From Allomuricauda sp. NBRC 101325 (GTDB lineage: Bacteria; Bacteroidota; Bacteroidia; Flavobacteriales; Flavobacteriaceae): DNA of 64,000 nucleotides. The translations under genes and the position numbers were made by a program. Below are positions 57,414-64,000 of the stretch, one piece after another; position 1 is the stretch's first letter, and every line of letters starts with the position of its first letter. The notes below the pieces were generated by a model. That model had not been told where the DNA came from, did not search any database, and saw nothing but the letters and a program-made list of their open reading frames with translations. The DNA is taken from NCBI RefSeq assembly GCF_030268205.1, contig NZ_BSQF01000002.1, forward strand, positions 806,001-870,000. Reading direction: 5' to 3'.

Positions 57414-57616
57414 GATGTATAGATTTGGGGGTTAATACATGTCAAAGATCAAAAAGTTTTATCCAGGTTACTTATGAATTTTTCATAGGTTTTTGATTTT
57501 AACGAGTAAAAAGTGCAGTTTATCGAATATTTTTTCGACAATTAACACATGAGTGGAGTTAAAAACACCGTTAAACGCTCTTTTTGTGCATTTTATCCTT
57601 AATAGTTAGGTTGGAT

Positions 57617-58234
57617 TTATTTCAATATGACGAAAAAGTCCTTAAGCCCACTCAAAATACTTTGAACTGCATAAGCGGCCAAAATCAAACCCATAACCTT
57701 ACTGATTACGGTAATTCCATATTCCCCGACCCGCTTTTGAACCAGGTTGGCTGCAAGCAGGATTGACATGGTAATAAGAACCACCACCAATACGAGAACA
57801 GTGGTTACGGCTTGCTGCTCCAAAGAATAAATATGGTTGTCCGTTAAAAGCACCACTGCCATAATGGCCCCAGGGGATGCAATGGAAGGAATTGCAACGG
57901 GAAATATGGTAACGTGTTTGTAATCTGTAATGGAATGTTTTTCGGACTCGGGTTTGCCCTCGCCAAAAATCATGGTCAAAGCAAATAAGAACAGGATAAC
58001 CCCTCCTGAAATCTGAAAGGCATCCAAAGTCACATCCATACCTTCCAAAATTACTTGACCTACCAATATAAAGAAGAGTAAAATGGCAAATGCAACCAAA
58101 GAAGCCCTTATGGCTACTTTTTTCTTATGCCTCTCATTAAGTTGTTTGGTGGCTTCCAAATATACAGGAACGGAACCCAAAGGGTCTATTACTGCAATAA
58201 GGAACAAGATTTTGGTAAGGATTTCTGCAATCAT
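57617..58234 (-). CDS. MarC-family membrane protein
   Basis: Start at 58234 (MIAEILTKILFLIAVIDPLG) rather than 11 codons earlier; 205 residues. Six hydrophobic helices, with the MarC/UPF0056 signatures FLIAVIDPLGSVPVYLEATK, QISGGVILFLFALTMIFGE and VFPVAIPSIASPGAIMAVVLL. The family is not in fact a multidrug pump and its transport role is unsettled. No operon partner is close. Confidence 0.92.
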   Translation of the reverse strand: MIAEILTKILFLIAVIDPLGSVPVYLEATKQLNERHKKKVAIRASLVAFAILLFFILVGQVILEGMDVTLDAFQISGGVILFLFALTMIFGEGKPESEKHSITDYKHVTIFPVAIPSIASPGAIMAVVLLTDNHIYSLEQQAVTTVLVLVVVLITMSILLAANLVQKRVGEYGITVISKVMGLILAAYAVQSILSGLKDFFVILK

Positions 58235-58302
58235 GTGCGAACGTGGTTTGAAACAAAAATAAGTCAAACCGCACTTTTAATGATTGAGTCCGTGAAATAG
58301 TT

Positions 58303-58677
58303 TTAAAAGGGAATTTTGCTTTTGTTCAACCAGACCAATGCTATACAAGACAGTAACGTGACAACAGCCAATATGAACAAAGTGCCTCCATCATTTTGCA
58401 CCACAATACCTAATTTAAAAAGATGGGAAGCTACGGCTCCGCCCATAATTCCAATTCCCATCAAAGCACCCAACCAGGTCGTTTTAGGAACTAGAATTAG
58501 AATCGCAATAATCAATTCTGCGACACCCAATCCAATTCTTCCATATGGTTCCAGACCCAAAGTCTCAAAAATATAAACGGATTCAGGGGCAGCGCTAAAC
58601 TTATAAAAAAGGGTTTGCAATAAAATAATGGCAGGAATCAATCTTAAGATAAAATGGAATATGGATTTTGTTTTCAT
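58303..58677 (-). CDS. DoxX-like membrane protein
   Basis: 124 residues with four hydrophobic helices; start MKTKSIFHFILRLIPAIILL. The pattern of a FYKFSAAPESVYIFETLG loop followed by GRIGLGVAELIIAILILVP matches the DoxX family of small quinone/respiration-associated membrane proteins. No known partner is next to it. The relation to the MarC gene (68 bases downstream) is uncertain. Confidence 0.85.
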   Translation of the reverse strand: MKTKSIFHFILRLIPAIILLQTLFYKFSAAPESVYIFETLGLEPYGRIGLGVAELIIAILILVPKTTWLGALMGIGIMGGAVASHLFKLGIVVQNDGGTLFILAVVTLLSCIALVWLNKSKIPF

Positions 58678-58763
58678 AATTGATGGTTATGGTTTTTGTT
58701 TGGATTGGTCGCAATTTTTGAATCCAAATAACGAAGAGGTATGGATTGTTTCGATTTTGATGC

Positions 58764-58794
58764 TTTTCGAACAGGTTCATAATGAGTAAATTTG
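58764..58794 (+). promoter_or_regulatory. promoter of the TlpA lipoprotein, probably leaderless
   Basis: TAAATTTG (58787-58794), full -7 box, with TTTT (58764-58767) 19 bases upstream; the ATG follows at 58800. The box covers the ATG at 58782 of the longer frame, so the gene must start at 58800. Same layout as the ytxJ promoter. Confidence 0.6.
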
Positions 58795-58799
58795 TGTTT

Positions 58800-59981
58800 A
58801 TGAAGATACTTTTGAAAGGTTTCCTAATTTTTATGGCAATGCTGCAATCCTGCAATGAAGCTCCCTGGTTATCGGGTAATGTGCAAATGGATGAAGAAGG
58901 TGGGAGGAAACCGATGATCTATGTGGTACGACCTCAAAAACTTTCTGATATTGGACAAAGCTTTGTGGGGCAAATATTGGATTCTACAGAAGTGGATGCG
59001 AATGGAAATTTTCAATTTGAAAGCGCTCTACCTTATAAGGAACCGACATTATTGCAGTTGGTCATTCAAAAACAAGGAGAAAAATATCCCAATAAATTAT
59101 CAAATGAAAATCCTGAAACGGACAACTATGTTCCCTTAATTTATGTGCCAGGAACTACCATTGTTTTTAATGCTGATGCATCAAAATTCCAAGGCAGTTT
59201 CGGTTTTGAAAATCCATCTGAACCGAACAAGGCATTAATGCAACTGAGGGATATTCGTTCGGAAGGTTACTCCCAATTGCAAAAGCAGTTGAAAACCCTT
59301 TCCGGAGATGAAAATTTATTGGAGCGTGAGAAAGCGGTTCATGAATATCAATCCAAAATCATGGAATTCGCAAATACCACGGATGATGTGTTGCCATCTT
59401 TGATGGCTTTTCGATGGGTAAACGTTTCAGGGGATTATGAACGCATCCCTGAATTTGTATCTGAAATGTCCGAAAAATGGAACACATCGAATTCGGATAA
59501 TGAATGGGTTAAGGAATTGACATCGATGGCGGACAAGAGCAAACTACCTATTCTGATAGGGGATAAAGTACCTGAATTACTCTTCCCGATGCAAAATGGT
59601 GGTCAATTGTCGTTAAAGGATTTGTTAACTGAAAATAAACTGGTACTATTGGATGTCTGGGCCTCTTGGTGTGCTCCATGTAGGGTGGAAAACAGAAATG
59701 TATTGGTGCCCCTTTGGGAGAAATATCATAATAAGGGCTTTCAAATCATGGCCTATGGCTTGGAAAGTAGTGATAAAGCATGGAATAACGCAATAGAGAA
59801 GGATGGCGCCCAACGTTGGTTGCATGCATCCCACTTAACTGGGGATCAGAACCCATGTATGGATGCCCTCCGCATACGTACCATTCCTGCCAATTTTCTT
59901 TTGGATGCAAATGGTAACGTGTTGGCCAAAAACCTTCATGCTGGTGAACTGACCCAATTTGTGGAGCAGTATTTCAATTAA
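58800..59981 (+). CDS. TlpA-family thiol:disulfide oxidoreductase lipoprotein (DUF4369-like N-terminus)
   Basis: Start at 58800 (MKILLKGFLIFMAMLQSC), a lipoprotein signal with Cys18; 393 residues. The N-terminal 130 residues are beta-rich in the DUF4369 style (VDANGNFQFESALPYKEPTLL); a helical middle follows; the last 140 residues are a TlpA thioredoxin domain with WASWCAPCRVENRNVL (CAPC) and the cis-Pro loop RTIPANFLLDANGNVL. It is anchored to the envelope and acts on thiols of exported proteins. It is the third thioredoxin-fold lipoprotein in this window. Confidence 0.9.
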   Translation: MKILLKGFLIFMAMLQSCNEAPWLSGNVQMDEEGGRKPMIYVVRPQKLSDIGQSFVGQILDSTEVDANGNFQFESALPYKEPTLLQLVIQKQGEKYPNKLSNENPETDNYVPLIYVPGTTIVFNADASKFQGSFGFENPSEPNKALMQLRDIRSEGYSQLQKQLKTLSGDENLLEREKAVHEYQSKIMEFANTTDDVLPSLMAFRWVNVSGDYERIPEFVSEMSEKWNTSNSDNEWVKELTSMADKSKLPILIGDKVPELLFPMQNGGQLSLKDLLTENKLVLLDVWASWCAPCRVENRNVLVPLWEKYHNKGFQIMAYGLESSDKAWNNAIEKDGAQRWLHASHLTGDQNPCMDALRIRTIPANFLLDANGNVLAKNLHAGELTQFVEQYFN

Positions 59982-60000
59982 TAATCAAAATTTTACGCAT

Positions 60001-60030
60001 AAAAAAAGCAGGGCAAACACCCTGCTTTTT
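60001..60030. terminator. bidirectional terminator
   Basis: Stem AAAAAGCAGGG (60003-60013) / CCCTGCTTTTT (60020-60030), loop CAAACA. Serves the TlpA gene and the convergent DUF4382 gene. Confidence 0.95.
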
Positions 60031-60056
60031 ACATATAGTAAATGAATACGAAAGGC

Positions 60057-60947
60057 TTAATTGCCTGTTTCCATCGTAGTTTCCTCAACAGGAGCGGCTT
60101 CCAACACAAAGTCTTGCGTGGTGATATTGGCCACATCAATCTGAACATCCAAAGTGTCACTGGAGATATAACCATCAATCTCGGCCAAAACTTCATACAT
60201 GCCAGCTTCCAAGCCCATAATGGCATAGTTGCCATCAACATCTGTGAAAGAAGTAGTGTTCAAGGTGTCGGCTGCGAAAACTGAAATCAAAGTCCCTTCC
60301 AACGGTGTGGATACTTCTTCCATTAAAGTGGAAACATTTCCTGCCAATGTTCCAGCAGTGGAAGCATTGGTTGCCTTGATTACAGGCTTAAAGTTAAAAC
60401 CGTTGATACCTGAAGGAGAGTTAAAAGTGCCTTTGGCCACAAAAGAACTGCTTACATCAAAATCCAACAAAAGGTCTGTGGATAGTCCACTTGTAACTGT
60501 TATGCCTGGCTCAACGAACACCTTGATTCCGCTTGAGCTTCCACTAGGTACTTTAAGGTCAAAAACAGTTTCGTCCGTTAAAACTACATTCACACCTTTT
60601 ACATAGACACGGATAAGGTCATAAGTACCGGCAGGAACCTCAACATTGGCCAATTGTTCGGTTACACCATTGGTCAATTCCAAGAGGTTCATTTCAATTT
60701 CCTCTTCCATAAGCGTGATGTATGGGGAGCTGCTATCATCAGAATCCTCATCTTGAACCTGACGTGCCTCAATTTTAAAAACGGTAACATTGGCTTCGGC
60801 CATCAAGTCGTATGGATAGGGTTTATCGGTCATTCGAACCGACAGGGTTCCCATTCCTTCAGAGCTACCTGTTCCTTTATCATCGGAACAGCTCGTCACT
60901 ACAACACCAAAGGCCATTAAAATTCCATAAAAAATTTTTGTTCTCAT
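60057..60947 (-). CDS. DUF4382 lipoprotein with carboxypeptidase-regulatory-like domain
   Basis: 296 residues; lipoprotein signal ending VVVTSC (Cys20) followed by SDDKG, the acidic type for surface export. Domain order: DUF4382 (about 33-180) with GTLSVRMTDKPYPYDL, VEVPAGTYDLIRVYV and LLLDFDVSSSF; then a carboxypeptidase-regulatory-like beta-sandwich (about 195-280) with GTLISVFAADTLNTTSFTDVDGNYAI and GMYEVLAEIDGY. The tail is polar. Function unknown; likely an extracellular binding protein. Terminator shared with the TlpA gene. Confidence 0.87.
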   Translation of the reverse strand: MRTKIFYGILMAFGVVVTSCSDDKGTGSSEGMGTLSVRMTDKPYPYDLMAEANVTVFKIEARQVQDEDSDDSSSPYITLMEEEIEMNLLELTNGVTEQLANVEVPAGTYDLIRVYVKGVNVVLTDETVFDLKVPSGSSSGIKVFVEPGITVTSGLSTDLLLDFDVSSSFVAKGTFNSPSGINGFNFKPVIKATNASTAGTLAGNVSTLMEEVSTPLEGTLISVFAADTLNTTSFTDVDGNYAIMGLEAGMYEVLAEIDGYISSDTLDVQIDVANITTQDFVLEAAPVEETTMETGN

Positions 60948-61102
60948 CGTATGGGGTTTTAGTATGAACAGGGCATAGGTATCCCTGCTCTGATTTTATG
61001 TTTATTGAACAACTAAGGTTCAAAAAACCCTACGTTTATCCATGAAAATATCGATTTTATCGATGAAATGCAATTTACCGTAATAAAAAAGTAAGAAATA
61101 GA

Positions 61103-62056
61103 TTACTTTTTTGTTTTGTAAATAAAATTGGGAGCTTGTTGGTATTTGAAAGTATCGTCGGTTAAAATTTTCAGTTCTTTGGTTTCCCAGTTCATTAACC
61201 CGATATGAAATTGCGATTGCTCATTATCGAACAGTTCAATGGCCAGCCATTTGCCGTCAGGGCTCCAATCGTGCCAACCTTCATTTTGGGTATTGTCGGT
61301 CAATTTCCAATGTTTGCTTCCATCCAGACTAACAGCATACAAACTGTATTTTCCATTTTGAATGCTTTGATAGGTTACATAGTTTTCTGTGGGGTGCAAT
61401 CTGGGTGCCCCTGCCTTATAACCGTATTTAGAGGCTTGGGTCTCTTCTTCGGGATATTGGGTAAGTTGTTTTAGGTTTTTCCCATCAACATCGATGATGT
61501 ATAATTCTTCATTGAAACCATCCATATTTTTATTGACGGTTTTTCCACCTCTAAAAACCACTTGCTTTCCATCGTTCACAAATAAAGGATCTGCCGCAAA
61601 CGGAAGTCCAGTATCCAATCTGTGTATAATATTGCCGTTATTATCCAAGATATAAAAAGTGGATTCATTGAACAGTTTTGGTTTTACAATAAGTTCCTTT
61701 CCATCATTTCTACTGCTCATCCAGCTATCGGCAAGTTGCAGATCAAAAATCTTTTGAACATTTTCACCATTAAAATCACTTTTATATAAGTAAAAACATC
61801 GCTTGCATGCATCCCTGTCGGAAACAAAATACAAGGTGTTTTCATAAGTGTAATATGTCCATTCTACATTATAAAGGTCGGTAATGTTTCTTTGGTTTGA
61901 CCCATCAAGATTCATGGAATAAATCTCATAATTTTCGATATCGAGATCTCGTAAAACATTATACACCAATCCCAGTTCGTGATCAGAAATGTCCTTGTCA
62001 GATTTGCAGGATAGAAAAAGTGCTAAAAGTCCAAGAATAGTAATTCCCTTAACCAT
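61103..62056 (-). CDS. TolB-like beta-propeller lipoprotein
   Basis: 317 residues with lipoprotein signal MVKGITILGLLALFLSC (Cys17, followed by KSDKD). The mature protein has TolB/PD40 repeats: DIENYEIYSMNLDGSNQRNI, SLDGSKHWKLTDN and WHDWSPDGKWLAI, plus CKRCFYLYKSDFNGENVQKI with a cysteine pair. Exported; not TolB itself, as it is anchored and no Pal/Tol genes are near. It may bind glycans or proteins. Confidence 0.85.
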   Translation of the reverse strand: MVKGITILGLLALFLSCKSDKDISDHELGLVYNVLRDLDIENYEIYSMNLDGSNQRNITDLYNVEWTYYTYENTLYFVSDRDACKRCFYLYKSDFNGENVQKIFDLQLADSWMSSRNDGKELIVKPKLFNESTFYILDNNGNIIHRLDTGLPFAADPLFVNDGKQVVFRGGKTVNKNMDGFNEELYIIDVDGKNLKQLTQYPEEETQASKYGYKAGAPRLHPTENYVTYQSIQNGKYSLYAVSLDGSKHWKLTDNTQNEGWHDWSPDGKWLAIELFDNEQSQFHIGLMNWETKELKILTDDTFKYQQAPNFIYKTKK

Positions 62057-62128
62057 GATAATTTTAGTTTGTTTAAAATTTTTGTGCGGTTGAAGTTACT
62101 AAACTCTACGATTTTTTAAAATGAAGTT

Positions 62129-63187
62129 TTATCCTTGAGCTTCTACTTTTTTTGGAGTGAAATATTTTTTCCGAAGCCAAAATGAAACTTTGACCAATAG
62201 AATCAGAGCGGGAACTTCTACCAATGGCCCAATAACCCCTGCAAAGGCTTGCCCTGAATTCAATCCAAATACGGCAATAGCAACGGCAATGGCCAACTCA
62301 AAGTTGTTTCCAGCAGCAGTGAATGCCACCGAAGCCGTTTTGTCATATTCCGCACCCATGGCTTTGGTTGTAAAAAATCCTATGATGAACATTAGTGCAA
62401 AATACACAAGTAGGGGAACGGCAATGATCAATACATCCATTGGGATTTCCACAATCAATTCGCCCTTCAAGGAAAACATGATGATGATGGTAAACAAAAG
62501 CGCAATCAATGTGATAGGAGAAATGGCAGGTATAAATTTTTGCTTGTACCAATCCTCTCCTTTAAATTTTACCAAAATTTGACGGCTCAGAATTCCCATT
62601 AAAAAGGGGATTCCAAGATAAATGGCCACACTTTCGGCAATGGTTCCAATTGAAATGTCCACAATGGCTCCCTCAAACCCAAAATAGGGAGGAAGCAGCG
62701 TAATGAACAGCCAAGCGTAAAAACTGTAAGCGAAAACCTGAAAAATACTGTTCAACGCGACCAAACCAGCGCCGTATTCACTGCTGCCCTCGGCCAAATC
62801 GTTCCACACCAATACCATGGCAATACATCGAGCTAATCCAATCAAAATCAATCCCACCATATATTCTGGGTAATCCCGAAGAAATATAATGGCTAGGATA
62901 AACATTAAAATTGGTCCCAAAATCCAGTTCAAAACAAGTGAAATGGTCAAAATTTTGGTGTTTTTAAACACTTTGGGGAGTAGAGCATATTTAACCTTTG
63001 CCAAAGGAGGATACATCATCAAAATAAGTCCAATGGCAATCGGAATGTTTGTAGACCCGCTGCTAAAAGAATTCACGAAATCGGGAAATCTTGGAAAAAA
63101 GTATCCAATACTTACTCCTACGACCATTGCTACAAAAATCCAAAGAGTGAGGTTTTTGTCTAAAAAACTTAATTTTTTCTGGCCCAT
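62129..63187 (-). CDS. arsenite efflux permease, ACR3 type
   Basis: 352 residues with ten hydrophobic helices. The family's essential Cys is Cys121 in [18 protein letters not shown]; other signatures are [23 protein letters not shown] ([20 protein letters not shown]) and [20 protein letters not shown]. It exports As(III) or Sb(III) driven by the proton-motive force. It follows the arsenate-reductase-type gene by one base in an ars operon read on the minus strand. Confidence 0.95.
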   Translation of the reverse strand: MGQKKLSFLDKNLTLWIFVAMVVGVSIGYFFPRFPDFVNSFSSGSTNIPIAIGLILMMYPPLAKVKYALLPKVFKNTKILTISLVLNWILGPILMFILAIIFLRDYPEYMVGLILIGLARCIAMVLVWNDLAEGSSEYGAGLVALNSIFQVFAYSFYAWLFITLLPPYFGFEGAIVDISIGTIAESVAIYLGIPFLMGILSRQILVKFKGEDWYKQKFIPAISPITLIALLFTIIIMFSLKGELIVEIPMDVLIIAVPLLVYFALMFIIGFFTTKAMGAEYDKTASVAFTAAGNNFELAIAVAIAVFGLNSGQAFAGVIGPLVEVPALILLVKVSFWLRKKYFTPKKVEAQG

Positions 63188-63188
63188 T

Positions 63189-63803
63189 TTACTTTAATTG
63201 AGAAAAAACATAAAACATTTCGGTTGCTATTTGTTGGCTTCGCTCACTGTATTTTTCGGCTTGTAGAGGTGAGTTGTCAAAAGCTTTTGGGTCTTCATAA
63301 GTAATGGGTATTCGTTTTTCGGCACCAGGAACAAAAGGACACCCCTCATCGGCCTGCGAACAGGTCATGATGGCGGCAAAATCAGATTTTGGATTGAAAT
63401 CATCATCCATTCGCTTGGAAAAACAGATCACAGGATGTTCATTTTCCGAAAACTTGATGCCGTACACAGGATTTTTGTCATCAGAAAGCATATTTACCTC
63501 GAAACCTGTGTTGGCCAAAGTCGAAGCCACCATTGGAAATAGGGCAGTAGCTTCCGTGCCTCCAGAATAGCAGCTCACATTTTTTATGTCAAAATAATGT
63601 GCCATGGTCTGCGCCCAAATCTGCGACAAATGGCTGCGTCTGGAGTTGTGGGTACAGATAAAATTGAGTCGAATCGAATCTTTTTTATCCATCTTTTCCT
63701 GTATATACTCCACAAGTGGAGCTAAGATTTGTTCTCTATCCTTGGAAATTGTTTGTGCATCCAGATTTGAAATAAAATCGTTCAACACTGCGTAATGTGA
63801 CAT
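63189..63803 (-). CDS. arsenate-reductase-type low-molecular-weight phosphatase
   Basis: 204 residues, longer than the 140-residue LMW-PTP or ArsC proteins because of an N-terminal helical part. The active site is CTHNSRRS (Cys50-x5-Arg56) and the general acid region [15 protein letters not shown]. In bacteria such a protein beside Acr3 reduces arsenate to arsenite. It belongs to the ars operon with the gene upstream (12 bases) and Acr3 downstream (1 base). Confidence 0.9.
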   Translation of the reverse strand: MSHYAVLNDFISNLDAQTISKDREQILAPLVEYIQEKMDKKDSIRLNFICTHNSRRSHLSQIWAQTMAHYFDIKNVSCYSGGTEATALFPMVASTLANTGFEVNMLSDDKNPVYGIKFSENEHPVICFSKRMDDDFNPKSDFAAIMTCSQADEGCPFVPGAEKRIPITYEDPKAFDNSPLQAEKYSERSQQIATEMFYVFSQLK

Positions 63804-63815
63804 AAGTTTTGAATT

Positions 63816-64000
63816 TTAGCAACAACCACTTCCTGGAACACACCCAGAATTTTGAAGTTCAGAAAGTTTTACTTTTGGTTTTGCGGCGGGAACTCCGCAT
63901 TTATCCCTTGCCAAGCAATCCGTTTCTTTGGATGTCAGCAAAAAGTTTTTCCCATCAAAATCCAAAGCAAATTTCTCAATGGTCTGCCCTTGATACTCTA
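63816..64000 (-). CDS. DUF6428-like arsenic-operon protein, C-terminal part (cut by window end)
   Basis: About 60 codons are visible, ending in TAA at 63816-63818. The tail reads VPGSGCC and the region before is cysteine-bearing (ETDCLARDKCGVPAAKPKVK), as in the small DUF6428 proteins of flavobacterial ars operons (identified from memory). The Cys-rich end suggests binding of As(III) or another metalloid, possibly as a chaperone or sensor. The start is outside the window, as probably is arsR. Confidence 0.7.
   Translation of the reverse strand, partial: EYQGQTIEKFALDFDGKNFLLTSKETDCLARDKCGVPAAKPKVKLSELQNSGCVPGSGCC

Noticed and set aside
62129..64000. Ars genes as a recently acquired mobile island
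   Set aside because: No integrase, direct repeats, tRNA or base-composition change is visible at this edge; the other side is outside the window.

Overview
The window is a gene-dense, AT-rich stretch of a Bacteroidota chromosome, almost certainly a member of the Flavobacteriaceae. The evidence is a PorP/SprF type IX secretion protein, many short lipoproteins whose lipobox cysteine is followed by acidic or lysine residues, promoters of the Bacteroidota form (TTTG, about 19 bases, TAnnTTTG), few Shine-Dalgarno sequences, and families such as YtxJ, DUF1015, DUF4382 and a DUF6428-like ars protein. The gene content fits Muricauda/Flagellimonas-like genera, but no 16S rRNA is present to settle the genus. 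There is no rRNA, tRNA, integrase, transposase, prophage or CRISPR array. Most of the window is ordinary chromosomal core.

Layout. 1-2.7 kb: the end of coaE, then a histidine kinase/response regulator pair and a terminator. 2.8-10.3 kb: a long minus-strand run (Gfo/Idh oxidoreductase, 3-hydroxybutyryl-CoA dehydrogenase, DUF1015, YggS, a DEDDh exonuclease/GIY-YIG fusion, a potassium channel, miaA, gluconokinase) with start/stop overlaps at its end. 10.4-14.4 kb: pcm and smpB tail to tail, two lipoproteins and a PorP/SprF-SPOR protein that ends in a 17-copy 7-bp tandem repeat. 14.4-17.5 kb: an accessory island with a BspA-like surface lipoprotein between two repeat-rich noncoding stretches, one with three 164-bp tandem copies. 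17.5-21.1 kb: a TetR regulator and a dipeptidase/RidA/GntP cluster that looks like D-amino-acid or modified dipeptide catabolism. 21.2-27.3 kb: clpB, ytxJ, a lipoprotein and glyA.

27.3-32.8 kb is the most unusual region. It holds a lipoprotein-type TPR histidine kinase and its LuxR-family regulator. Upstream lie two tiny exported proteins (57 and 74 aa), preceded by a perfect inverted repeat. Further upstream is a LytTR regulator whose receiver domain has lost its phosphorylation site. The arrangement suggests a cell-envelope signalling module in which the small peptides could be signal, target or both. 32.8-37.4 kb: a thioesterase, glutaminyl cyclotransferase, the SRP RNA with its own promoter, an SDR enzyme, a transaldolase-like aldolase and a thioredoxin-fold protein without the CXXC. 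37.5-43 kb: a YbiT-like ABC-F protein with one degenerate composite ATP site, a membrane protein, a fasciclin protein and pheT.

43.1-55.2 kb: a TlpA-like protein, leuB and a short leuA, an alpha-helical repeat protein, an RluA pseudouridine synthase, panB, a small secreted protein, a GH105 hydrolase, L-serine dehydratase and dnaK. 55.2-64 kb: a LuxR-family regulator with Glu in place of the phospho-acceptor Asp, a 660-base noncoding gap with a perfect 19-bp palindrome and two opposed terminators, a PD40 protein, MarC, a DoxX-like protein, a TlpA lipoprotein, a DUF4382 lipoprotein, a TolB-like lipoprotein and the end of an arsenic-resistance operon (Acr3, arsenate-reductase-type phosphatase, DUF6428-like protein cut by the window end).

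Product names come from recognising family motifs by eye; no database search was possible. Several start codons were moved from the longest open frame because a lipoprotein signal, promoter or terminator decides them; this is stated in the entries.
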